From Streptomyces verrucosisporus (GTDB lineage Bacteria; Actinomycetota; Actinomycetes; Streptomycetales; Streptomycetaceae), in assembly GCF_017114865.1 (NCBI RefSeq), contig NZ_JADEYH010000015.1:78555-142554 (forward strand): a stretch of 64,000 nt of DNA, in the 5' to 3' direction. The first letter of the stretch is position 1. The number at the start of each line of letters is the position of its first letter. Position numbers and translations under genes: made by a program. Below, in pieces: positions 1 through 8,041 of the stretch. The notes beneath the pieces were generated by a model, which saw only the letters and a program-made list of their open reading frames with translations, made no database searches and was not told where the DNA came from.

Positions 1-486
1 GACACCGCCGTGGTCTACGCCGGGACCGGTTACTTCGAGGGCACCAACCTCTCGGAGGGGCGCGGCACCACCCGCCCGTTCGAGTTCGTCGGCGCGCCGT
101 ACCTGGACCACCGCTACAGCGACCGGCTGAACGCGCGGAAGCTGCCGGGGGTGCGGTTCCGCGAGGGCTACTTCGTGCCGACGTTCGGCAAGCACACCGG
201 CACCACCTGCGCGGGTGTCCAGATCCACGTCACCGATCCACTCCGCTACGAGCCGATCCCCACGGCGGTGGCGATGCTGGTGGAAGCGCGCCGCCACCCC
301 GACTTCGCCTGGCGCCGGGACTCCTGGGACACCAGGCGTCCGTTCTGGATCGACAAGCTCTCCGGCTCACCCAGGCTGCGGGAGATGATCGACGCGGGCA
401 AGGACGTGGAGGAGATCACGGCGGCCTGGCGGGAGGAGGTGCGCGCCTTCGAGCGGGCGCGCCGCCCGTACCTGCTCTACCGCTGA
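1..486 (+). CDS. DUF1343 / NamZ-type exo-beta-N-acetylmuramidase, C-terminal part
   Basis: The reading frame is open from base 1, so the N-terminus lies outside the window and only about 161 residues are visible. Motifs NLSEGRGTTRPFE, a GAP-Y-LD stretch and LPGVRFREGYFVPTFGKHTG match the C-terminal half of DUF1343 proteins. The characterised member, NamZ, removes terminal N-acetylmuramic acid from peptidoglycan fragments, so a role in cell-wall recycling or remodelling is inferred. Any signal peptide would be outside the window. The stop at 484-486 overlaps by about 10 bases the repaired end of the convergent gene at 477-3004. Confidence 0.85.
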   Translation, partial: DTAVVYAGTGYFEGTNLSEGRGTTRPFEFVGAPYLDHRYSDRLNARKLPGVRFREGYFVPTFGKHTGTTCAGVQIHVTDPLRYEPIPTAVAMLVEARRHPDFAWRRDSWDTRRPFWIDKLSGSPRLREMIDAGKDVEEITAAWREEVRAFERARRPYLLYR

Positions 487-3004
487 GGGGCGTCGGCGGC
501 GGCCGGTTCGGCGCAGACCGTCTCGCCGTCCGCCCCCCGTGCCCTCGCAGCGGAACACCTCCCGGGGCGGCTCGTCGAGGTCGGTGATGTCGTCGACCCG
601 CAGGAAGGAGATCGTCCGGCCCACCGGCTCCCCTCCGTCCCGGTGGAACTCGATACGGCCTGTGGCACCGGAGAACGGCCGATCGAGGTTCCGGCGCAGC
701 ACTTCGGTGTGGACGGCCACCGGGCCGATCAGCCGCGGGTTCCAGGGGCCGTCGGATGGGCGGACGCGCGCGGTCAGCGACTCGACGGCCTCCAGCAGCA
801 GGACCGCCGAGTCGTAGGCGAGTCCGACGCGTTCGCCCACCGGCTCCCCCGGACCATCGCCGTCCGGACCGGTGCAGCGCGGCTTCTCCAGGGCCCGGTC
901 CTCCGCGTCCGTACTGACCAGCTGGAGGAATTTGGCCGCCCTGCGGTCCCCGTCCTTCTCCACCCGCAGGCGCAGTGCCTCACAAGTGGCCAGGGGCGCC
1001 TTGGAGGCGAAGACCAGCGGCAGGCCGGCCGGCGCGCTCCTGCGCAGCGAGGGATTGGCCATGTAGCGGTTGACCGAGTCGTCGGCCACCAGCAGGAGCG
1101 GTTGCTCCTCGCAGGTGTCCAGAGCCCTGAGGAAGTCGTGGAACTCCGACCACCGCCCCGCGAAGAACAGCATTCCCCGGTAGCCGCACTCCTCTTTCCG
1201 CAGCCCCTTGCTCTCGAAGTCCTCGACGTACTCCAGGTTCCCGACCTTCTCCCTCAGCTGCTCCACCAGGGTCGAGACGTAGATGTCCTCCTGCAGGCTG
1301 GACCGCTCGCCGACGGTGTAGTAGACGCGTGTACCGCGGGCCTTCTGGTTCCCGGCGTTGGCGACCACCACGTTCATCAGCGGTACGTCGGCGGCGGTGG
1401 CCGGCTGCTGGATCCCCTGGTACTGGGCCACGGCCAGCCCTTCGAGTTCCTGGCGCTCGGCGGCGTACGCCTCCTCGTCGTCGTTGGTGTTGCGGCCCGT
1501 CAGAGTTCCCAGGTGGACGATCGTCACATAAGGGCGGCGCCGGCCGCTGCTCTCCCAGTTCTCACGTGCCTCCCGGTTCTGCTCGAAGAGCTTGTCCTGG
1601 ATCCGCTGGAGCTTCTCCTGGCCGGGCTGGTCGTTGAACCGGAAGGCGTCGCTGTCGCTGTAGCCGACGCACTCGCCGCCCACGCTCCGGACGGACACCT
1701 GACCGGAGAAGGGCCGGTGCAGGCAGTCCGGTCCGCCCAGCCACTGCTGCGACCAGCCCAGGAGCGGCACCAGCAGGGCCAGGCACAGCGCGGCGGCGAA
1801 GGTGCGGTGGGCGTACCACCGCGGTGCGTCGGGTGCGATCACCAGCGGTCCGCCGCCGTCCTCGCCGCCGTCCGGTGCGGACGTGCCGGAGATCTCCACC
1901 GGCAGGAGCCAGGCCGTGCCGTCCGCGGCCGGCCCTCCCGGGCCCGGCCCCCGCTCCCACGCCGCCCTGCCGCCCTGCCCGACTTCCTCGGGCCGGACGG
2001 GGACGAGCGCGGGGATTCCCTGGGTGGCGGTGTCCCACGGCCGCCGTCGGCGGGCGTAGACGACCAGCAGCGGGTCCCACTGCTCCGTCTCGTAACGCAC
2101 TTTCCCGACAAGCCCGAGCAGACGCTCACCCGCGTCCCCCGGCCCGGCGCCCTTCACCAGCACGACGGGGCAGACCGTCCGCCACCAGCACCGCACGCGC
2201 CAGGACAGACGGGGATACGCCCGCCGGAGGTCCTGCAGGAAGGCGTGGACGAGCAGTTTGTCTAGGTCCTCCCGCCGCTCGCCTCTGCGCTCCGAGGCCA
2301 GGATCCACTCGGCGAAGTCCAGGAAGCCCCCCGATGTCTTCGGCGACAGGTATCTCTTGGCGCATGAACCAGCGATAGGGGCGGCCGATTCCGGGAAACC
2401 GTCCGGACACCGCCAGCCGGAACAGGGCCGTGGGTATCCCCTGCCGCAGCAGCCACCACACCAGTTGCCAGACGGGTCCGATCTGGCCGGCGAGACCGGC
2501 CCGGTCCGCCGCCTGGCCTTCCTGAGCGGGAGCCCGGCGGCTGCGCAGCCGGGCGGTGATCTCGGCGTGGCCGTCGCCCCCCTCGCCGCTCCACGGCCCC
2601 AGCAGGCACCGCAGCACCTCGTAGTGCCGGAAGCCGATGTGCCCGAAACCGAAGCTCCGCACCGACAAAAGCTCGTACAGTCTGTCCAGCAGCAAGCGGA
2701 CGTCGTCCGCGCCGGACGGCTCCCCCGTGTCGGCCCGCGCGTGGGGCACCTGCCGCCGGCCGGCGGTCCCCAGCCGCTTCTCCAGGGAGTCGAGGGCGGC
2801 GGTGGCGCCTTCGCCACCGAGCCACACCAGAGGGAGGCCGCGTTTCCTCCGGGGCCGCCGGAGCAGGGAACCGATCCACTCCAGGAGGCGGCCGGTGCCG
2901 CGCGGTGACCGTGCCCCGGGCGGTCCTCCGCCGTCCTGGTCGGTTCCGCCGCCGCGCGACGCGGTCGCGCCGCTCCCGTTTCCCGCGTCCATGCCCGTGT
3001 CCAC
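477..3004 (-). pseudogene. Membrane-anchored periplasmic-binding-like protein, two frameshifts
   Basis: The coding signal starts in one frame (GTG 3004 or ATG 2992), moves to a second frame at a run of six C (2327-2332, G6 on the coding strand) and to a third at another C6 run (533-538). Removing one G from each run gives a continuous 841-residue protein ending at 477. That end almost abuts the convergent muramidase gene, whereas the unrepaired frame would overlap it by 120 bases. The product has a cytoplasmic part resembling a P-loop domain without a good Walker A, one membrane helix (FAAALCLALLVPLLGW) and a large C-terminal domain resembling Leu/Ile/Val-type periplasmic binding proteins. 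Two same-direction G6 indels could be sequencing error, a real pseudogene or slippage; the sequence alone cannot decide. Confidence 0.7.
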
Positions 3005-3148
3005 CCCCGTGATCCGGCCAACCCGCGCTCCGGCTGCTCCCCGAGCGCCGCGGACACAGTCTGCCGAAAGACCTGACGTGACATCAGGGCCTTGTGGAAA
3101 ACCGTTCCGGCCGCGCTCCGCACCGGCCGTACACCGGTGGGGTAGCGG

Positions 3149-3673
3149 TCACATCGCCTCGGTGAACGCGTCGTAGGCCCGCCGGTCGAACAGGACGAAG
3201 CGGATCTCGTCGAACGCCCCGGCCGCCTCCTCCCGTCCGGTCTCCTCCCGTACCGCGCGCAGTGCGGTGCGGGCGCCGTCGTCCAGCGGCCAGCCGTAGA
3301 CGCCCGTGGAGACCGCGGGGAAGGCGACGGTGCGGGCGCCCAGTTCGCGCGCCACGCGCAGCGACTGCCGGTAGCAGGAGGCCAGCAGCTCCGAGCGGTC
3401 CTCGGCTGCGGACCAGACCGGTCCCACGGTGTGGATCACCCAGCGCGCGGGCAGCCGTCCGGCCGTGGTGGCCACCGCCTGCCCGGTGGGCAGGCCCTTG
3501 CCGTAGCGGGAGGCGCGCAGGGCCCGGCACTCGGCGAGGATCTCCGGTCCTCCCGCGCGGTGGATCGCCCCGTCGACGCCCCCGCCGCCCAGCAGGGAGG
3601 AGTTGGCGGCGTTGACCACCGCGTCGGCGGACTGCTCGGTGATGTCGCCCTGGACCAGCCGGATCGTGACCAT
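3149..3673 (-). CDS. Macro-domain protein (O-acetyl-ADP-ribose deacetylase type)
   Basis: This 174-residue protein is a single macro domain. The N-terminus reads VTIRLVQGDITEQSADAVVN, followed by AANSSLLGGGGVDGAIHRAGG, the ADP-ribose-binding and catalytic loops of the MacroD/YmdB group. A later GVYGWPLDDGA segment fits the phosphate-binding loop. Relatives remove acetyl or ADP-ribose groups from O-acetyl-ADP-ribose or modified proteins in the cytoplasm. The start is the ATG just before VTIRL, because longer frames upstream show no family similarity. It is followed on the same strand by no close gene, and its target is unknown. Confidence 0.88.
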   Translation of the reverse strand: MVTIRLVQGDITEQSADAVVNAANSSLLGGGGVDGAIHRAGGPEILAECRALRASRYGKGLPTGQAVATTAGRLPARWVIHTVGPVWSAAEDRSELLASCYRQSLRVARELGARTVAFPAVSTGVYGWPLDDGARTALRAVREETGREEAAGAFDEIRFVLFDRRAYDAFTEAM

Positions 3674-3725
3674 GGGTCCATCCTGCCCGCTGCCGGGGCG
3701 GAACGGCATCAGGGCAGGGACGACA

Positions 3726-4391
3726 TCAGGGCAGGGGGAGGCCGGCCGCCCACGCCAGGCCGCCGAGCAGATGGCGCCGGAAGGCGGGATCGGCGTAGGC
3801 CTCGGGGCTGTGGCCCAGGGCGGTGTAGAACGAGCGTCCTCCGGTGTTCTCGTGGCACCACGCCAGCGGGTGGTCCTCCCCCATCCCACCGCCCTCGTAG
3901 GTGGACTCGTCGGCGGAGAGCAGCACCCGCACCCGGCCGCGCGGGCTGACCCGGAAGTCGTACCACTCGTCGGTGAACGGCCAGGCGGCATCCAGGTGCT
4001 CGGTGGCCGGGTGGCCGCGGTCCTCCACCACCGCCACCCCCGGCTGGAGTTCGGGGTGTCTCTCGAAGCGGGCGCCGAGCAGTTCGCCGTACCAGGGCCA
4101 GTCGTACTCGGTGGTGGCCGCGGCGTGCACGCCGACGAAGGCGCCGCCGGCGGCGGCGTACTCCCGCAGCGCCTCGCGGCCGTCGGAGGTCAGCACGTCG
4201 CCGCTGGTGGAGAGGAAGACCACCGCGCGGCAGCCGCCCAGGGCGGCGGTGAGGACACCGGGGTCCTCGGTGTCCCCGACGGTGAGGCCCAGACCGCCGC
4301 CGAGTTCGCGGAGGGCCTCGATCCCGTGCGGAATGGAGTCGTGCCGGTAGCCGGTGGTCCGGGTGAAGACGAGGATCCGTTCAGCGCTCAT
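3726..4391 (-). CDS. ThuA-like domain protein
   Basis: The 221-residue product matches the ThuA/trehalose-utilisation fold, a class I glutamine amidotransferase-like Rossmann domain. Visible segments are ILVFTRTTGYRHDSIPHGIEAL at the start, VVFLSTSGDVL, a GGAFVGVHAAATTEYDWPWYG block and the late PLAWCHENTGGRSFYTALGH block. These proteins lack a clear glutaminase triad and are linked by context to sugar metabolism; the exact reaction is unknown. The ATG at 4391 is 49 bases from the divergent VOC gene, so the two probably share a promoter region. Residues GHPATEHLDAAWPFTDEWYDF are also typical of the family. Confidence 0.85.
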   Translation of the reverse strand: MSAERILVFTRTTGYRHDSIPHGIEALRELGGGLGLTVGDTEDPGVLTAALGGCRAVVFLSTSGDVLTSDGREALREYAAAGGAFVGVHAAATTEYDWPWYGELLGARFERHPELQPGVAVVEDRGHPATEHLDAAWPFTDEWYDFRVSPRGRVRVLLSADESTYEGGGMGEDHPLAWCHENTGGRSFYTALGHSPEAYADPAFRRHLLGGLAWAAGLPLP

Positions 4392-4440
4392 GCCCTCATG
4401 GTCCCCCGCCCCGGCACCGCGCCGGACTACGCTCGTCGGC

Positions 4441-4833
4441 ATGCCAGCACGCATCAAGGACCTGGTCGTGGACGCCGCCGACCACCAGGCGCTCGCCGAC
4501 TGGTGGTGCGCCGCGCTGGGCTACGAACGCCGCAGGCCGCTGGGACAGCCTCCCCCGCCGGCGGAGTGGGCGGTGGCCATCCACCATCCGCAGGACGCCG
4601 GGCCGGTGCTCTGGTTCACTCCGGTGCCGGATCCCAGGACCGGCCGGAACCGGATGCGCTTCGACGTGTGGGGCGACACCGGCGAGCTCCTCGCGCTGGG
4701 CGCCACCATGGTCCGGCGGCATGACCAGGACACCGAGTGGGACGTCCTGGCCGATCCGGAGGGCAACGAGTTCGGCGTGTTCGCCCGGCGTGCCCCGGGA
4801 CTCCACCTCTCGGGCGGAAGGACCACCCCGTGA
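4441..4833 (+). CDS. VOC-family (glyoxalase-like) protein
   Basis: A 130-residue vicinal-oxygen-chelate protein. It opens with ARIKDLVVDAADHQALADWW and an ALGY segment, and ends with VLADPEGNEFGVF, both typical of the glyoxalase_6-like subgroup in actinomycetes. The central VLWFTPVPDPRTGRNRMRFDV strand matches the second half of the fold. Substrate cannot be read from sequence, since the family includes dioxygenases, resistance proteins and isomerases. Its TGA overlaps the GTG of the next gene (GTGA), so it is translationally coupled to the Nudix and GNAT genes. Confidence 0.85.
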   Translation: MPARIKDLVVDAADHQALADWWCAALGYERRRPLGQPPPPAEWAVAIHHPQDAGPVLWFTPVPDPRTGRNRMRFDVWGDTGELLALGATMVRRHDQDTEWDVLADPEGNEFGVFARRAPGLHLSGGRTTP

Positions 4834-5273
4834 CGGGCACCACCGGCTCCATACCCGGTGCGCCCGGCCCCGCACAGAGGCTCATCGACACGGTGGCGTG
4901 GGTGCATCTGCGCGACGGGGTGATCCTGGGTGCCCGCACCCGTGGCAAGGACCTCTTCTACATCCCCGGCGGCAAGCGCCACCCGGGGGAGAGCGACGAG
5001 CAGACCCTGCTGCGGGAGGTCGAGGAGGAGCTGACCGTGGCGGTCGTCCCGGGCACGATCGCCCACGTGGGCACGTACGAGGCCCCGGTGGACGCGGGCA
5101 CCCCTCAGGTGGTGGTGCGGATGGCCTGCTACACCGGCGACTACCGCGGCACGCTCGCCGCCGCCGGCGAGATCGAGGAGGTCCGCCTGCTGTCGTACGC
5201 CGACCGCGATCTGGTACCGCCGGTGGACCAGCTGGTCTTCGACGAGCTGTACGCCGCGGGGAGGCTGTCGTGA
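4830..5273 (+). CDS. Nudix hydrolase
   Basis: A 147-residue Nudix protein. The box is clear: GKRHPGE, seven residues, then REVEEEL, matching GX5EX7REUXEEXGU except that the late Gly is Thr. The preceding LFYIPGG and the N-terminal VAWVHLRDGVILGARTRGKD strand fit the fold. These enzymes hydrolyse nucleoside diphosphates linked to another group, using Mg2+ bound by the box glutamates; the substrate is not predictable. GTG 4830 overlaps the VOC stop, and its TGA overlaps the GNAT start, giving a three-gene coupled operon. Confidence 0.9.
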   Translation: MTGTTGSIPGAPGPAQRLIDTVAWVHLRDGVILGARTRGKDLFYIPGGKRHPGESDEQTLLREVEEELTVAVVPGTIAHVGTYEAPVDAGTPQVVVRMACYTGDYRGTLAAAGEIEEVRLLSYADRDLVPPVDQLVFDELYAAGRLS

Positions 5274-5758
5274 CCGCTCCCGCCGCGGAACTGCGCGAGA
5301 CCGTGCCCGGCGACCTGCCCTTCCTCTTCCGCTTCCAGCTCGATCCGGAGGCCAACCGGATGGCGGCCTTCACAGTCGCCGACCCCTCGGACCGCGCCGC
5401 CTTCGACTCCCGCTGGGAGCGGATCCTCGGCGACCTCGGGATCGTGAGCCGGACGGTGCTCGCCGACGGCGAGATCGTCGGCAGCGCCATGGTCCCCCCC
5501 TCCACCGACGGGCCGGGCGAGCGCGAGGTCACCTACTGGATCGCCCGTGAGCACTGGGGCCGGGGCATCGCGGGGCGCGCGCCGGCCGCCCTTCCGGCAG
5601 ACCACCCGCACCGGCCGCTGTACGCCCGCGCCGCCAGGGACAACCACGGCTCGCTGCGGGTTTTGGACAGGTGCGGGTTCGTGCGCTGCGGCGAGGACGC
5701 CGGATACGCGGCTGCGCGCGGTGAGGTGGTGGAGGAGTACGTGCTGGTGCTGCGCTGA
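5270..5758 (+). CDS. GNAT-family N-acetyltransferase
   Basis: A 162-residue acetyltransferase of the RimJ/RimL-like branch. Features are ETVPGDLPFLFRFQLDPEA near the N-terminus, the REVTYWIAREHWGRGIA strand-loop containing the acetyl-CoA pyrophosphate-binding WGRGIA turn, and the LYARAARDNHGSLRVLDRCGF segment typical of the family. It should transfer acetyl from acetyl-CoA to an amine on a small molecule or protein. GTG 5270 overlaps the Nudix stop (GTGA). It ends 7 bases before the stop of the convergent ABC exporter, with no obvious terminator between. Confidence 0.9.
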   Translation: MTAPAAELRETVPGDLPFLFRFQLDPEANRMAAFTVADPSDRAAFDSRWERILGDLGIVSRTVLADGEIVGSAMVPPSTDGPGEREVTYWIAREHWGRGIAGRAPAALPADHPHRPLYARAARDNHGSLRVLDRCGFVRCGEDAGYAAARGEVVEEYVLVLR

Positions 5759-5765
5759 GGACTGC

Positions 5766-7646
5766 TCAGGCGGGGGCGGTCTCGACCGCTCCGGAGCCGG
5801 TTCCGGCCTGTCCCACCGGTGCCGCCGTCTCGGATCCGGCCGCTTCGGGAAGGACGGCGTCGCGCCGCAGCAGGGCCGCGTAGCGCCCGTCGCGCGCGAT
5901 GAGCTCGTCGTGGGTGCCGCGCTCGGCGATCCGGCCGCCGTCGAGGACGACGATCTGGTCGGCGTCGCGGATGGTCGACAGGCGGTGGGCGATCGTCAGC
6001 GTGGTGCGGCCCGCGGCCAGGGCGTCGACGGCCCGCTGGACCGCCTGCTCGGTGCGGGTGTCCAGGGCGCTGGTGGCCTCGTCGAGGATGAGGACGGGCG
6101 GGTCGCGCAGAATGGTGCGGGCGAGGGCCAGACGCTGCTTCTCACCTCCGGAAAAGCGGTATCCGCGCTCGCCGACGAGGGTGTCGTAGCCCTCGGGCAG
6201 CGAGGCGATGTGCTCGTGGATCTGGGCGGCGCGGGCCGCGGCCTCGACCTCGGCGTCGGTGGCGCCGGGGCGGGCGAAGCGGAGGTTGTCGGCGACGGAG
6301 GCGTGGAAGAGGTAGGTCTCCTGCGACACCACGCCCACCGTCCGGGCCAGGGAGTCGAAGTCCAGCTCCCTCACATCGACGCCGTCGATGGTGACCCGGC
6401 CCGCTGTGACGTCGTACAGCCGGGGCACCAGATAGCTCAGCGTGCTCTTGCCGGATCCGGTCGCGCCGACGACGGCGAGGCTGCTGCCCGCCGGAACGGT
6501 CAGGTCGATGCCGCTGAGCGTGGGGGTGGCCGAGTCCGGGTCGTAGGAGAAGCCGGCGTTCTCGAAGCGGACCTCGCCGCGTGCCCGCCCCAGCCTCACG
6601 GGCCGGGCGGGCTCGGTGATGTCCACCGGCAGGTCCAGGTACTCGAAGATGCGCTGGAAGAGCGCGAGCGAGGTCTGCACCTGTACGCCGGTGCTCAGCA
6701 GTGAGACGGTCGGGCGCAGCAGGCCCTGCTGGAGGGTGACGAAGGCGACCAGGGTGCCGATGGAGAAGGCCGGGCCGCCGAGGTGGAGGAGCAGTCCGGC
6801 CGCCCAGTACAGCAGCGCCGGGATGGCCGCCATGATGATGCCGATGACCGACATCCGCCAGCGTCCGGCCATGTTGGAGCGGATCTCCAGGTCCGCCAGC
6901 CGCTCCGACTCCCCGGAGAAGGACCGGGTGAGGGAGTCGGCCCGGCCCATGGTGCGGCCCAGCAGGATGCCGCTGACCGACAGCGACTCGGTCACCATCG
7001 CCGACATCGCCGCCATCTGCTTCTGCCGCCGGGTGGCGATCTTCTTGCGCTCCCGGCCCACCCTGCGGCTTATCCAGACGAACAGCGGCATCAGCAGCAG
7101 GGAGACGAGGGTGAGCCGCCAGTCCAGCACCAGCATCGCCACGATCGTCGCCACCACGCTGGTGAGGTTGGAGACCAGAGAGGTCGCGGTGGAGGTGACC
7201 GTGGCCTGCATTCCACCGATGTCGTTGGCGATACGGGACTGGACCTCGCCGGTGCGGGTGCGGGTGAAGAACGCCAGGGGCATCCGCTGGAGCTTGGCGT
7301 AGACCCCGGTGCGCAGGTCGTGCATGACGTGCTGGCCGACGGTGGTGCTGATCAGCGTCTGGAGGACGTTGAAGACACTGGTCAGCACCGCCGTGGCGAT
7401 CATGCCGAGGGCGAGCAGGGACAGCAGGCCGGTGCGCTGCTCGGGGATGGCCACGTCGAGGATCTCGCGCAGCAGGAACGGCGAGGCCACCGACACCAGC
7501 GAGGAGGCACCGACCAGCAGTCCGACCACGGCCAGCCGCCCCCGGTATGGGCGGAAGAGGCGCAGGATGCGGCGGATCTGGGCGGGCGGCTGCGGCTCGC
7601 CCTTCTCCCTGCCTGGCGGGGTCCAGTCGGGTTCGTCGCGGTGCAA
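5766..7646 (-). CDS. ABC exporter, fused membrane and ATPase domains
   Basis: A 626-residue half-transporter with an N-terminal six-helix ABC exporter domain (about residues 35-320) and a C-terminal ATPase. Walker A is VGATGSGKST, the Q-loop is VVSQETYLF, the signature is the slightly atypical FSGGEKQRLALAR, Walker B is PVLILDEATSALD and the H-loop is IAHRLST, so both sites of a homodimer should be competent. The start is TTG at 7646, supported by AAGGAG six bases upstream; the longer open frame to 7997 is low-complexity and lacks an equivalent ribosome-binding site. The cargo is unknown. It is divergent from the heterodimeric exporter pair at 8042-11679. Confidence 0.9.
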   Translation of the reverse strand: MHRDEPDWTPPGREKGEPQPPAQIRRILRLFRPYRGRLAVVGLLVGASSLVSVASPFLLREILDVAIPEQRTGLLSLLALGMIATAVLTSVFNVLQTLISTTVGQHVMHDLRTGVYAKLQRMPLAFFTRTRTGEVQSRIANDIGGMQATVTSTATSLVSNLTSVVATIVAMLVLDWRLTLVSLLLMPLFVWISRRVGRERKKIATRRQKQMAAMSAMVTESLSVSGILLGRTMGRADSLTRSFSGESERLADLEIRSNMAGRWRMSVIGIIMAAIPALLYWAAGLLLHLGGPAFSIGTLVAFVTLQQGLLRPTVSLLSTGVQVQTSLALFQRIFEYLDLPVDITEPARPVRLGRARGEVRFENAGFSYDPDSATPTLSGIDLTVPAGSSLAVVGATGSGKSTLSYLVPRLYDVTAGRVTIDGVDVRELDFDSLARTVGVVSQETYLFHASVADNLRFARPGATDAEVEAAARAAQIHEHIASLPEGYDTLVGERGYRFSGGEKQRLALARTILRDPPVLILDEATSALDTRTEQAVQRAVDALAAGRTTLTIAHRLSTIRDADQIVVLDGGRIAERGTHDELIARDGRYAALLRRDAVLPEAAGSETAAPVGQAGTGSGAVETAPA

Positions 7647-8041
7647 TGCGCTCCTTCGGCGGTCGGCGGGGGCGGGGTGGCCGGGGCGGGGCGGAGGCCC
7701 GCACGCGGGCGGCCGGTCCCGGCTCACCAGCCTACGGTTGCCCGGGCGCCGAGCGCCCGGACGTCGCCGTGCCCGGGCGGGCGTCCTCCCGGACAGCGGT
7801 CCTCCATCCGGGGGCCACCGGTCGGAGGGGCTTCCGGCCGGGAGACGGGGCTGTGCCTGTCGCCCGTCACGACGGCCGGGTGCTGTGCCGGGCACCGGAT
7901 CCGAATCGCGTACCGGGTCCGCTCCCGCCGCACGTCGCCCCGTCCGCCGCACGGAAAACCCTTTGCCCTCCCACCGGGGATGGCGGAAGGCTTGCACGGC
8001 CGCTTCCGTTTGTCCGACATCGAGACCGTTTCCGGGACGTC
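7647..8041. other. Intergenic region between divergent ABC exporter genes
   Basis: About 395 bases between the TTG of the left exporter and the ATG of the right exporter pair. It must hold promoters for both. The only ordered element I see is an inverted repeat CCGGGCGC-CGA-GCGCCCGG at 7742-7760. Open frames here, such as 7724-8020 on the minus strand, are arginine/proline-rich with no family look. The last 120 bases are less GC-rich than the rest and are the likeliest promoter zone for the right-hand genes. Confidence 0.5.

Noticed and set aside
7647..7997. Longer N-terminus for the left ABC exporter
   Set aside because: The extra 117 residues are Arg/Pro-rich, and a ribosome-binding site sits right before the TTG at 7646.
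7724..8020. 98-codon minus-strand frame in the exporter intergenic region
   Set aside because: Composition is random-like and there is no ribosome-binding site or recognisable domain.
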